A DNA stretch of 36,826 nucleotides. Source: Verrucomicrobia subdivision 3 bacterium UBA693. Its GTDB lineage: Bacteria; Verrucomicrobiota; Verrucomicrobiia; Limisphaerales; UBA8199. The stretch is from assembly GCA_002298785.1 (NCBI GenBank), contig DBMR01000123.1:1-36826 (forward strand), written 5' to 3'. Position numbers and translations under genes: made by a program. The notes beneath the pieces are model-generated. The model did not search any database and was not told the DNA's origin. It was given only the letters and a program-made list of their open reading frames with translations. Shown one piece after another: positions 17,420 through 26,844 of this stretch; the first letter of the stretch is position 1; each line of letters opens with the position of its first letter.

Positions 17420-18859
17420 ATGATCACACCGAGGCGCTCGCTGCTCTTCTTGCTGTCTTTCCTTTTGGCGACCGGACTGGGGCAAAAGCCGCTGCCCGGC
17501 GCAGAGACGGACCAGGCAGCGGTAGCCTTGGGTTCGCGTCTCGAAATGTTCGTCGATGATTGGCTGATCGACTCGGCCCGCACCCATGGCGCCGTCTCCC
17601 TGCAACTGCAGACTCCGGTAAAGCAAGAGATCGTCCTCGTCACCGACCAACCTTGGGAAGGGCCGGACAGCGCCTATTTCACAGTATTCCAGGACGGCCC
17701 GCTGGTTCGCCTCTATTATCGCGGCCTGGTGCCGGGCGGCGCCGACAGTTCCACCGGACAGGTAACGTGCTACGCGGAAAGTACCAACGGAATTCAATTC
17801 ACGCGGCCCAACCTAGGGCTCGTGGAATTTCAAGGTTCCCGGTCCAACAACATTATTTACCGTGGCCAGGAATCGCACAACTTTGCACCGTTCCGCGATA
17901 CGAACCCGTCAGCCAAAGCGGAAGAGCGCTACAAAGCGCTGGCCGGCATTCTCAGCAAACTCTACGCCTTCGTTTCGCCCGACGGCATCCACTGGAAGAA
18001 ACTGCAACCCGAACCGGTGATGACCAAGGGCGATTTCGATTCCCTCAATCTTGCATTCTGGGACGAGCACACGCAGAACTACCGCTGCTTTTCACGTTAT
18101 GGAGAGAGCGGTGTGCGCTCGGTGCAAAGTTGCACCTCGACGGATTTCATGCATTGGACCGATCCAACGCCGAATCGCTATCCCAAGAGTGCGCCCCGGG
18201 AGCACCTCTACACCAATGGCACCCGGCCGTGTCCTGGCGCGCCGCATATTTACCTGTCGTTCCCGAAAAGGTTCGTTCCCGAGCGCAAGAAATTTGCTGA
18301 TTACCCTGAAATGGGAGTATCTGACGCGCTGTTCCTGAGCAGCCGCGATGGAGTCAACTGGGACCGTCCGTTTCTGGAAGCCTGGGTACGCCCCGGGCGG
18401 GATCAACGGAACTGGACCCAGCGCAGCAACATGCCGGCGTGGGGCATTGTCCAACTCAACGACGACGAGTTTTCGATGTACATCACCGAGCACTATGAAT
18501 GGCCGGATCACCGGTTGCGCCGACTCACCATCCGCCGCCATGGGTTTGCGTCGATGCATGCGGAGGCCGCCGGAGGTGAGTTCACGACCAGGCCGGTTAC
18601 GTTCTCGGGCAAAAATTTGATCCTCAACTATGCAACCTCCGCTGCCGGCTCCCTGCAAATCGAACTGCAGGATGAGCAAGGAAAACCAATCACAGGATAC
18701 ACCCTCGCCGACCACGCCCCGCTCTTTGGCGATGAATTGGACGCCGTGATTAAATGGAAATCGGGTGGCGATCTCTCTGCCCTAGTCGGCAAGCCGGTGC
18801 GGTTTCGATTTCTCCTCAAAGACGCGGACCTCTTTGCCTTGCGAACCGGAATCAGGTAA
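17420..18859 (+). CDS. Secreted five-bladed beta-propeller hydrolase-like protein
   Basis: This 479-residue protein has a clear signal peptide (MITPRRSLLFLLSFLLATGLG) followed by a propeller-type region at about 30-370. The repeated blade pattern of the GH32/GH43/GH62/GH68 superfamily is visible: LEMFVDDWLID, AYFTVFQDGPLVRLYYRG, YAESTNGIQFTRP, FVSPDGIHWKKL, SCTSTDFMHWTDP and LSSRDGVNWDRP. A C-terminal beta-sandwich follows (about 380-479; GSLQIELQDEQGKPITGY). I cannot assign it to a CAZy family, and the acidic catalytic triad is only conjectural. The ATG at 17420 is chosen because it starts the signal peptide. It is the first gene of the plus-strand operon, 10 bases before the URO-D gene. Confidence 0.8.
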   Translation: MITPRRSLLFLLSFLLATGLGQKPLPGAETDQAAVALGSRLEMFVDDWLIDSARTHGAVSLQLQTPVKQEIVLVTDQPWEGPDSAYFTVFQDGPLVRLYYRGLVPGGADSSTGQVTCYAESTNGIQFTRPNLGLVEFQGSRSNNIIYRGQESHNFAPFRDTNPSAKAEERYKALAGILSKLYAFVSPDGIHWKKLQPEPVMTKGDFDSLNLAFWDEHTQNYRCFSRYGESGVRSVQSCTSTDFMHWTDPTPNRYPKSAPREHLYTNGTRPCPGAPHIYLSFPKRFVPERKKFADYPEMGVSDALFLSSRDGVNWDRPFLEAWVRPGRDQRNWTQRSNMPAWGIVQLNDDEFSMYITEHYEWPDHRLRRLTIRRHGFASMHAEAAGGEFTTRPVTFSGKNLILNYATSAAGSLQIELQDEQGKPITGYTLADHAPLFGDELDAVIKWKSGGDLSALVGKPVRFRFLLKDADLFALRTGIR

Positions 18860-18869
18860 AAAGGCGGCG

Positions 18870-20138
18870 ATGAAATGCATGACTTCCCGGGAACGACTGG
18901 CAGCCACGCTGCGGCACGAAGCTACTGACCGCGTGTGCGTGGATTTCGGCGCCGGCTTCCAGACGGGCTTAGGCGCGGGCGCGGTTCATCGCCTCCGCCG
19001 CGTGCTGTTGGGCGACTCCAACCATCTGGTCAAGGTCGTGGAGTCCTACCAAATGCTGGGCGAAATCGACGAGGAATTGCGCCAGGTCCTCGGATTGGAC
19101 GTGGTGGGCGTGCATGGAGCGGGCACGATGTTTGGTTTCCGGAATGAAGGTTGGAAACCATTTACCCTCTTCGACGGCACTCCGGTGCTGGTGCCGGAAC
19201 GCTTTAACGTAACCCCTGCGGAGGACGGCGGATGGTTGATGCATCCAGAAGGCGACACCAGCGTCCCACCTTGCGCCTGGATGCCAAAGGACGCGTTTTT
19301 CTTCGATTCCCTGAATCGCCAGCAACCTCTGGATGAAGCCGCACTGAACCCAGCCGACAACTGCGAAGAAATGGAAGTGGTGAGCGACCAGGAGATTCAA
19401 CACTTCGCCCGCCTGGCCAGAGACTACCACGAGAACACCAATTACGGAATCTACCTGACGTTGCCCGGAACGGCGTTCGGCGACATCGCCCTGGTGCCGG
19501 CGCCATGGATGAAGAATCCCAAAGGCATTCGCGGTGTGGCGGAATGGTACATGGCCACCGCCACCCACCGCGATTATGTGCGGCGCGTATTCGAGGTCCA
19601 ATGCGAATGTGCGCTCAGGAGCATCACGAAGCTCGCCGCCGCCGTGGGAGACCGGGCCCAGGTCGTCTTCGTCTCGGGAACCGATTTCGGCACGCAAACG
19701 GGCCAGTTCTGCTCGGTGCAGACGTACCGCGACCTATACCAACCGTTCCACAAAGCGGTGAATGATCACATCCACCGGCTCACCTCGTGGAAAACCTTCA
19801 TTCACAGTTGCGGTGCGGTCGGCCCGTTCATCCCCGAGTTTATCGCGGCGGGCTTTGACGTCCTCAACCCCGTGCAATGTTCCGCCACCGGAATGGACCC
19901 ACGCTGGCTCAAGCGGGAGTTCGGGCGGCAACTCGTTTTCTGGGGAGGCGGCGTCGACACCCAGCATACCCTGCCCTTTGGCACACCGGACGAGGTCTAT
20001 CGGCAGGTCCGGGAACGCATCGAGATCTTTGCCGAAGGCGGCGGTTTCGTGTTCAACAGCATTCACAACATTCAAAGCAATGTCCCGACCGAAAACATCC
20101 TCGCCATGTTCCGTGCCCTTAAAGACAGCATGAAATAG
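18870..20138 (+). CDS. URO-D family protein with HSCG motif
   Basis: This 422-residue URO-D-fold protein begins MKCMTSRERLAATLRHEATDRV. It has FIHSCGAVGPF (H312-S313-C314), the DVLNPVQ segment near 330, FWGGGVDTQHTLPFGTPDEV near 357, and FVFNSIHNIQSNVPTENI near 393. The His-x-Cys half of the methyltransferase zinc site is present, but the distal Cys is replaced by an Asn/Ser/His stretch (H399). HemE-type arginines are absent. It is about 60 residues longer than the smallest paralog in the window, mainly around residues 80-200. The ATG at 18870 is chosen because it starts the conserved segment 10 bases after the previous gene. It precedes the MFS transporter by 46 bases, suggesting a role on an imported compound. 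Confidence 0.82.
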   Translation: MKCMTSRERLAATLRHEATDRVCVDFGAGFQTGLGAGAVHRLRRVLLGDSNHLVKVVESYQMLGEIDEELRQVLGLDVVGVHGAGTMFGFRNEGWKPFTLFDGTPVLVPERFNVTPAEDGGWLMHPEGDTSVPPCAWMPKDAFFFDSLNRQQPLDEAALNPADNCEEMEVVSDQEIQHFARLARDYHENTNYGIYLTLPGTAFGDIALVPAPWMKNPKGIRGVAEWYMATATHRDYVRRVFEVQCECALRSITKLAAAVGDRAQVVFVSGTDFGTQTGQFCSVQTYRDLYQPFHKAVNDHIHRLTSWKTFIHSCGAVGPFIPEFIAAGFDVLNPVQCSATGMDPRWLKREFGRQLVFWGGGVDTQHTLPFGTPDEVYRQVRERIEIFAEGGGFVFNSIHNIQSNVPTENILAMFRALKDSMK

Positions 20139-20184
20139 CACGCACGCACCCGCGACGTCCCGGTCTACAATCTCATCAAAATCC

Positions 20185-21606
20185 ATGATCACCTCAGCTC
20201 CTCAGGAAAGCTCGACCCTCAAGGCGGAATACAACTTTGGCTATATCTGGCTCATCTCGACGGTGGCCGCCATGGGCGGATTGCTGTTCGGCTGGGATTG
20301 GGTGGTGATCGGCGGGGCCAAGCCATTTTTTCAACGCTACTTCGAACTGACCAGCGAAGCCCAAATCGGCTGGGCAAACAGTTGCGCGCTGCTGGGCTGC
20401 CTGGCGGGCGCCATGGTCGGCGGCGCGCTCAGCGATCGGCTGGGGCGCAAACGCTTGTTGATCCTGGCCGCGCTGCTGTTCGCGGTGACTTCGATCGGCA
20501 ACGGGCTCGCCAACCATTTCAACGTCTTCATCGCCTGGCGCATGCTCGGCGGAGTCGCCATCGGCCTGGCTTCGAGCCTGTCTCCGATGTACATCTCGGA
20601 GGTCGCCCCGGCCCAGATGCGCGGCAAACTCGTTTCAATTAATCAGCTCACCATCGTCATCGGCATCCTCCTCGCCCAATACATTAACTGGTATCTCGTC
20701 CGCAACTTGCCGGCCGGAGCAACCGACGAATTCATCCGGAACTCGTGGTTTGGTCAGCAGGGTTGGCGGTGGATGTTTGGCCTCACGGCTGTGCCTTCGC
20801 TGCTCTTTCTGTGCGGCATGTTTTTCGTTCCGGAAAGCCCGCGCTGGCTGGCAAAATATGGCCAGCCCGAACGCGCCCGCAGCGTCTTGCGCCGGATCGG
20901 TGGAGAAGCCTACGCCAACGCTGCCGTGGCCGAAATTCAATCCACCCTCGCCAGCCAGGAAATCCAGCACGTGCGCTTCGCCGACCTCCTGGAACCGAAG
21001 TTGCGCAAAGTCCTGGTGCTGGGAGTGGTGCTGGCGGTGTTCCAACAATGGTGCGGCATCAACGTGATTTTCAATTACGCCGAGGAAATCTTCCGGGCGG
21101 CCGGCTACGACATTTCGAGCGTGCTCCAAAACATCGCCTGGACCGGTTCGGTGAACATGCTCTTCACCTTCGTGGCGCTGGGCACTGTGGATCGCGTGGG
21201 ACGCCGGCCGCTGATGTTGTTCGGGGCGGCGGGCCTGGCAGCGATCTACACGGCGATGGGTTTGTGCTACGCCAACAGCGTGCAAGGTTTGCCGGTCCTG
21301 CTCCTGGTGCTGGCCGCGATCGGCTGCTACGCCATGTCCCTGGCGCCCGTGACCTGGGTGGTCATCTCGGAAATCTTCCCGAACCGCATCCGCGGCGCGG
21401 CCATGTCCGTGGCCGTCATGGCGCTTTGGATCGCCTGCTTTATCTTGACCTATACCTTTCCCATGCTGAACGCGAAGCTTGGTTCAGCACGCACCTTCTG
21501 GCTTTACGCCGCGATCTGCGTTGTCGGCCTGGTGTTCATCTTCTTTAAGTTACCGGAGACCAAGGGCAAAACCCTCGAGGCGATTGAAAAGGAACTGGTA
21601 GATTAA
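20185..21606 (+). CDS. Sugar-porter family MFS transporter
   Basis: This 473-residue inner-membrane protein has about 12 hydrophobic segments and the sugar-porter signatures: SDRLGRKR after TM2 (about 83-90), RMLGGVAIGLASSLSPMYISE (about 119-139, given as RMLGGVAIG and PMYISE), VPESPRWL (215-222), QQWCGINVIFNYAE, DRVGRRPLM and LPETKGKTLEAIEKEL at the C-terminus. Members move hexoses, pentoses or related polyols, usually with protons. It is the only transporter in the glycan locus. No TonB-dependent SusC-like receptor is visible, so outer-membrane passage of oligosaccharides is not explained by the window. Its middle position, between URO-D and GH2-like genes, ties transport to the degradative enzymes. 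Confidence 0.93.
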   Translation: MITSAPQESSTLKAEYNFGYIWLISTVAAMGGLLFGWDWVVIGGAKPFFQRYFELTSEAQIGWANSCALLGCLAGAMVGGALSDRLGRKRLLILAALLFAVTSIGNGLANHFNVFIAWRMLGGVAIGLASSLSPMYISEVAPAQMRGKLVSINQLTIVIGILLAQYINWYLVRNLPAGATDEFIRNSWFGQQGWRWMFGLTAVPSLLFLCGMFFVPESPRWLAKYGQPERARSVLRRIGGEAYANAAVAEIQSTLASQEIQHVRFADLLEPKLRKVLVLGVVLAVFQQWCGINVIFNYAEEIFRAAGYDISSVLQNIAWTGSVNMLFTFVALGTVDRVGRRPLMLFGAAGLAAIYTAMGLCYANSVQGLPVLLLVLAAIGCYAMSLAPVTWVVISEIFPNRIRGAAMSVAVMALWIACFILTYTFPMLNAKLGSARTFWLYAAICVVGLVFIFFKLPETKGKTLEAIEKELVD

Positions 21607-21635
21607 TCCACGCAACAACTCTTCCCCACCCGACC

Positions 21636-24600
21636 ATGACCAGGCGCTCCATCTTTGTTTTACTGGCTTCACTGCTTGCAGTCGCCGGCCCGCTCACCCT
21701 GGCCGCGCAAAACAAACCGCTTTCGCTGGCTGGACGCTGGCGCTTCCAACTCGACCGCGCGGATGCTGGCCTCGATGAACATTGGTTCTCCCGCACCCTG
21801 CCGGACTTGATCAAGTTGCCCGGCGGCCTCACCGAGCAAGGCATTGGGGATCCTGTGACCCCGGAGACAAAATGGACCGGCGGGATTGTGGATAAATCCT
21901 GGTTTACCGCGCCCGAATTCGCGCGGTATCGCGTGCCGGGCAACATCAAGGTGCCCTTTTGGCTGCAACCGGAGCGTTACTACGCCGGCGCCGCCTGGTT
22001 TCAACGAGAGATCGAAGTGCCCACGAGCTGGGAGGGCCGGCGGGTGACTCTCTTCCTGGAACGGCCGCACTGGGAAACCCGGGTTTGGGTGGACAACCAA
22101 CTCTGCGGCAGCAACAACGCCCTGGCCACAGCGCATGAACACGAACTAGGCTTCCTTTCACCAGGCAAGCACATCCTGACGATCCGCGTGGATAATCGCA
22201 TGATCATCGATATCGGCGAAAACTCGCACAGCGTCAGCGATCATACCCAAGGCAACTGGAATGGAATCGTGGGCCGCATCGAACTGCGCGCCACGGCACC
22301 GCTTTGGATCGATGATTTGCAAGCCTTCCCCGATCTCGCTGCAGGAACGTTGCGGTTGCACGGCGCCCTGGCCCAAAAGCCCGATCACAAAGGACCTTCG
22401 CCGAATTTCACCTTTGAACTCGAGGATTTGACGCAGCACAAAAAGCTCAAGTTTGGCCAGGCGGGGACGGACTACTCCATCCGTTTCGACCCTAAACCAG
22501 CTTTCGGCACCGAGACGACCAAGGCGGCCCCAGAGGCCACCTTGCCTTTCCAGATGGAACTACCGCTGCGGAACTTCACCAACACCTGGGATGAGTTCCA
22601 TCCCCAACTTTACCGGCTCACGGCAAAATTGGTGACTGACCGCAAAGAACTTTGTGACTCCAGGACCATCACCTTCGGCTTGCGCGAAGTTTCGACGCAA
22701 GGCACGCAGTTCCTAGTTAACGGACGCAAGACCTTCTTCCGGGGCACCCTCGAATGCGCCATTTTTCCCCGCACCGGTCATCCGCCCACCGAAATCCCCG
22801 AGTGGAAGCAGATTATTCGTACCGCCAAAGCGCACGGATTGAACATGCTGCGCTTCCACTCGTGGTGCCCGCCGGAAGCGGCGTTCGCCGCGGCCGACGA
22901 GCTTGGATTCTATTTTCACATCGAATGTTCGTCCTGGGCCAATCAATCGGTCACCATTGGGGACGGCAAACCGGTGGATGCCTGGATTTATGCGGAAGCG
23001 GACCGCATTCTTAAAGCGTACGGCAATCATCCGTCGTTCCTGTTGCTGCTGTATGGGAATGAACCGGGCGGCAAGAAGCACCCGCAATTTCTGGCGCGAT
23101 GGGTGGAGCATTACCGGAACCGCGATTCCCGACGCCTGGTCAGCGCCGCCGCCGGCTGGCCGCAGCTTCCCGAGAACCAGTTTCAGGTCACCCCAGATCC
23201 CCGCGTCCAGGGTTGGGGTGAAGGCCTGAAAAGCCGCATCAACGGCAAGCCACCCGAAACGACGACAGATTACCGGGATTACATCCACCAGCGGAGCGTG
23301 CCCGTGATCAGCCACGAAATTGGGCAGTGGTGCGTGTACCCGAATTTCGCGGAGATGAAGAAGTACACTGGATACCTCAAAGCCCGCAATTTTGAGATCT
23401 TCAAGGACCGTTTGGAAGCCAACGGCATGGGGACGCTGGCAAAACCGTTCCTGATCGCTTCCGGCAAGCTGCAAGCGCTCTGCTACAAGGAGGACATCGA
23501 ATCCGCCCTGCGCACCCCGGGCATGGGTGGTTTCCAATTGCTCGACCTTCACGATTTTCCCGGCCAGGGAACGGCCCTGGTCGGCGTACTGGATCCTTTC
23601 TGGGAGGAGAAGGGTTACATCAGCCCCCAGGAATACCACCGCTTCTGCAACGCCACCGTGCCCCTGGCGCGTCTGCCTCAGCGCGTGTTCACCACCAACG
23701 ATAAGCTCACGGCCCAAATCGAAATCGCCCGTTTCGGACCGGAACCGCTCCGCAACTCGGTGGTCGAGTGGAAACTCGTCGATAGTTCCAGGAACGTCCG
23801 CGCGCGCGGCGAATTCCCGCCACAGACGATTCCGGTCGATAACGCCAATAAGGTCGGTGAGCTTAGTGTCGATATAAAGAACTTCGAAGAGCCGGAACAG
23901 TGCAAATTGGAGGTAAAGTTGCGAAACACGGATTTCGCGAATGACTGGGACATTTGGGTGTACCCGGCGCCAACCCAGGAAGCCGTCAACTTGAAGGTGC
24001 TCGTGACTTCCCAATTCGACGCTGCCGCCCAAGCGCATTTAAGCCACGGCGGCAACTTACTCCTCACCATCCCCGGCGCCCAGGTCCGTAATTTCGACAC
24101 CGCGCCGGTTAAACTTGGGTTCTCCAGCATCTTCTGGAATACCGCGTGGACGGCGCGCCAACCTCCCACCACCCTCGGCATCCTTTGTGATCCACGGCAT
24201 CCCGCGCTCGACGAATTTCCTACGGACACCCACAGCAACTGGCAGTGGTGGTACCTGGTGCATCGCGCCGGCGCTTTGCGGCTCGACCTCCTGCCTCGCG
24301 GCACCGAACCGGTGGTGCGGGTCATTGATGATTGGGTCACCGCCCGCCCCCTCGGGCTCATTGTGGAGGGCCGGGTCGGCGCTGGTAGGATCATCGTGTG
24401 CGGGTTTGACCTGACGCGCGGTGCCGATGATCCGGTTTCGCGCCAGATGCGGTTGAGCCTGACCCGCTACCTCGAATCTCAACCGTCCCGCTCCGCACCA
24501 CAATTCACAATGGAACAAATCCAAAGCCTGATGGTGGAACCTCGGACGGGCAGATTATCCGGCGTGCGGGCCGTCAGAGCCAGCAGTGCCGAGGCCGGTT

Positions 24601-24983
24601 TTGAAGCAGCGAATGCGCTGGATGGCGACCCCGCCACCCTTTGGCACACGCCATGGGGTGAAGGTGCCCCGCAACTTCCTCACGAGCTGGTGTTGGAATT
24701 CGATAACCCGCGAATGATTTCGGGCATCACCGCCCTGCCCCGCCAGGACGGCAACCCTAACGGATCTATCAAAGGTTACGAAATCTACGTGAGTGCCGAT
24801 GGGAAAGCCTGGGGCGCACCAGTCGCCCAGGGTGAATTTTCTCCCGACCCCAGCGTGAAGTCGGTAAAGTTTGCCGCGCCAATGACCACTCGCTTCTTGA
24901 AACTGCGCGCCGTGAGCAGCCACGCCCATGGCTCCTGGGCGTCCCTCGCTGAATTGAACGTCCTTACACCGGAAAAGCGGTGA
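21636..24983 (+). CDS. Secreted GH2-like glycosidase with C-terminal F5/8 discoidin domain
   Basis: This 1115-residue protein starts with a signal peptide (MTRRSIFVLLASLLAVAGPL). A GH2-type sugar-binding jelly roll spans about 30-225 (LAGRWRFQLDRADAG, AAWFQREIEVP, VWVDNQLCG, GNWNGIVGRIELRA). An Ig-like domain follows, then a TIM barrel from about 350 (FLVNGRKTFFRGTLECAIFP, MLRFHSWCPPEAAFAAADELG, given here in parts). The probable acid/base is E476 in LLYGNEPGG and the probable nucleophile is E561 in ISHEIGQW. A C-terminal F5/8 type C (discoidin) domain at about 975-1110 likely binds carbohydrate (EAANALDGDPATLWHTPW, YEIYVSADGKAW). Galactosidase, mannosidase or glucuronidase activity cannot be told apart here. 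It lies 29 bases after the MFS gene. Confidence 0.87.
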   Translation: MTRRSIFVLLASLLAVAGPLTLAAQNKPLSLAGRWRFQLDRADAGLDEHWFSRTLPDLIKLPGGLTEQGIGDPVTPETKWTGGIVDKSWFTAPEFARYRVPGNIKVPFWLQPERYYAGAAWFQREIEVPTSWEGRRVTLFLERPHWETRVWVDNQLCGSNNALATAHEHELGFLSPGKHILTIRVDNRMIIDIGENSHSVSDHTQGNWNGIVGRIELRATAPLWIDDLQAFPDLAAGTLRLHGALAQKPDHKGPSPNFTFELEDLTQHKKLKFGQAGTDYSIRFDPKPAFGTETTKAAPEATLPFQMELPLRNFTNTWDEFHPQLYRLTAKLVTDRKELCDSRTITFGLREVSTQGTQFLVNGRKTFFRGTLECAIFPRTGHPPTEIPEWKQIIRTAKAHGLNMLRFHSWCPPEAAFAAADELGFYFHIECSSWANQSVTIGDGKPVDAWIYAEADRILKAYGNHPSFLLLLYGNEPGGKKHPQFLARWVEHYRNRDSRRLVSAAAGWPQLPENQFQVTPDPRVQGWGEGLKSRINGKPPETTTDYRDYIHQRSVPVISHEIGQWCVYPNFAEMKKYTGYLKARNFEIFKDRLEANGMGTLAKPFLIASGKLQALCYKEDIESALRTPGMGGFQLLDLHDFPGQGTALVGVLDPFWEEKGYISPQEYHRFCNATVPLARLPQRVFTTNDKLTAQIEIARFGPEPLRNSVVEWKLVDSSRNVRARGEFPPQTIPVDNANKVGELSVDIKNFEEPEQCKLEVKLRNTDFANDWDIWVYPAPTQEAVNLKVLVTSQFDAAAQAHLSHGGNLLLTIPGAQVRNFDTAPVKLGFSSIFWNTAWTARQPPTTLGILCDPRHPALDEFPTDTHSNWQWWYLVHRAGALRLDLLPRGTEPVVRVIDDWVTARPLGLIVEGRVGAGRIIVCGFDLTRGADDPVSRQMRLSLTRYLESQPSRSAPQFTMEQIQSLMVEPRTGRLSGVRAVRASSAEAGFEAANALDGDPATLWHTPWGEGAPQLPHELVLEFDNPRMISGITALPRQDGNPNGSIKGYEIYVSADGKAWGAPVAQGEFSPDPSVKSVKFAAPMTTRFLKLRAVSSHAHGSWASLAELNVLTPEKR

Positions 24984-25059
24984 CTGTCGAAACGCCCCAA
25001 ACCATCCATACTGACTCTCGCGGCGGCGAGTCTCTCCTTTGATAAATTGCCCATCAGAC

Positions 25060-26814
25060 ATGAAATCGATCCCCATCCTGACTTTCCTTTCAGTTCTAAT
25101 CTTCCCGCTGGTGGCACCCGGCGCACCACCGGAACTCGACCATGCCGAGTGCTCACCGCTTTCCACTTTCTTCATCGCGCCCACCCGCGTGCTGTGGCAA
25201 AGCGAGGCCGGCGTGCAAAATGCCGGCTCATTGTTAAAGCCGCATGCCGGCCAGGCGGTGCTCAAGGAACCGCAACCTCCTTGCGTGTTGAAAGCATCAA
25301 CCAACCGACCCGCCGCGATCCTGCTCGATTTTGGCATGGAACTGCATGGGTATGTCGAGTTGATCACCCCGATGACCCCCGAGCAAGCGAAGCTGCGCCG
25401 CGTTCGCGTGCGTTTTGGCGAATCGGCGAGCGAAGCGATGGCGGAATTGGGCGGCCCGCAGAACGCGCAAAACGATCACGCGATTCGAGATCAAGTGGTC
25501 ACCCTGCCCTGGCTCGGGAAGAAAATGGTCGGGCCGAGCGGATTCCGGTTCGTGCGGATTGACAACGCCGATCCGCAATTGCCGGTGGAAATCAGCCAGG
25601 TTCGCGCGGTGCTGCAAATTCGCGACCTTCCGTATGTCGGGTCTTTTAAATGCGACGACGAAAGAATCAACCGCATCTGGCAGGTCGGCGCCTACACCGT
25701 CCACTTGAACATGCAGGAATACCTCTGGGACGGCATCAAGCGCGATCGCCTGGTCTGGATCGGCGACATGCACCCGGAGGTCAGCACCATTCTCGCGGTG
25801 TTCGGCTCCAACGAGGTCGTCCCGCGATCGCTCGATCTCACTCGCGACGTCACACCGGTCACCGAATGGATGAACGGCATCTCGAGCTACTCGATGTGGT
25901 GGGTGCTCATTCATGAGGAACTTTGGCGGCACCAGGGCAACCGGCCTTACCTGGAAGCACAAAAAGGTTACCTCACACCGTTGCTCACGCGTCTGGCGAA
26001 TCTCGTCGGACCGGATGGGAAAGAGCATATCGACGGAATGCGGTTTCTGGACTGGCCCAGTTCGCCGAATCAACAAGGTGTCACCGCTGGGCTGCAAGGT
26101 CTACTCGTGATGACCCTCGAAAGCGGTGCGCGCCTGATGACAGTCCTCGGCGACACCGATACCGCGAAGCTCTGCACCGAAGCCGCCACGCGCGGTCGCA
26201 AAGTCGTGCCGGATGTAGCCAAATCCAAGTCCGGCGCCGCGCTGCTTTCCCTGGCCGGAATGCTGGACGCCCGGCAAACCTCTGACTCGGTGTTAAAGGT
26301 GGGCGGACCGAAGGGCGTCTCCACCTTTTACGGATTCTATGTCCTGCAGGCGCTGGCCAGGTCGGGCGACGCGGACACTGCGCTGGACTTCATCCGCACC
26401 TACTGGGGCGCGATGCTTGACCTCGGCGCGACGACTTTCTGGGAGGATTTCAACCTGGAATGGACTCCGAATGCCGGGCGCATCGATGAACTCGTGCCGC
26501 CCGGAAAAAAGGACATCCACGGCGATTACGGCGCCTATTGCTACCTCGGTTTCCGCCATAGCCTCTGCCATGGTTGGGCCAGCGGTCCGACCGCCTGGCT
26601 GAGCCAGAATGTGCTGGGGATAAAACCGCTCGAACCCGGTTTCAAGCGTGTCCGCATCGCGCCGCAACTCGGCAACCTGAAATGGGTCGAAGGCGCCTAT
26701 CCAACACCCCTGGGTCCGATCCGCGTGCGCCACGAGCGCAAGCCTGATGGCACCGTCGCTTCGACGGTCGAGGCGCCGCCGGGAATCCAAATCGAATCCA
26801 CCAAACAGCCTTAA
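25060..26814 (+). CDS. Alpha-L-rhamnosidase-like glycoside hydrolase (GH78 type)
   Basis: This 584-residue exported protein (signal MKSIPILTFLSVLIFPLVAPG) has an N-terminal beta-sandwich up to about residue 190 (LDFGMELHGYVELITP). An (alpha/alpha)6 barrel follows, opening with the GH78 signature WDGIKRDRLVWIGDMHPE at 223-240. Further GH78-like segments are FLDWPSSPN, TTFWEDFNLEW with candidate general acid E462, and SLCHGWASGPTAWLSQNVLGI. A C-terminal beta-domain completes it (FKRVRIAPQLGNLKWVEGAY). GH78 enzymes remove alpha-L-rhamnose with inversion. The ATG at 25060 is chosen over 25039 because the signal peptide starts there. It is last in the plus operon, 76 bases after the GH2-like gene. 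Fewer N-terminal modules are present than in large GH78 enzymes. Confidence 0.87.
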   Translation: MKSIPILTFLSVLIFPLVAPGAPPELDHAECSPLSTFFIAPTRVLWQSEAGVQNAGSLLKPHAGQAVLKEPQPPCVLKASTNRPAAILLDFGMELHGYVELITPMTPEQAKLRRVRVRFGESASEAMAELGGPQNAQNDHAIRDQVVTLPWLGKKMVGPSGFRFVRIDNADPQLPVEISQVRAVLQIRDLPYVGSFKCDDERINRIWQVGAYTVHLNMQEYLWDGIKRDRLVWIGDMHPEVSTILAVFGSNEVVPRSLDLTRDVTPVTEWMNGISSYSMWWVLIHEELWRHQGNRPYLEAQKGYLTPLLTRLANLVGPDGKEHIDGMRFLDWPSSPNQQGVTAGLQGLLVMTLESGARLMTVLGDTDTAKLCTEAATRGRKVVPDVAKSKSGAALLSLAGMLDARQTSDSVLKVGGPKGVSTFYGFYVLQALARSGDADTALDFIRTYWGAMLDLGATTFWEDFNLEWTPNAGRIDELVPPGKKDIHGDYGAYCYLGFRHSLCHGWASGPTAWLSQNVLGIKPLEPGFKRVRIAPQLGNLKWVEGAYPTPLGPIRVRHERKPDGTVASTVEAPPGIQIESTKQP

Positions 26815-26844
26815 GCGCATGCGACATCCCTTGCCTGGGATAGC

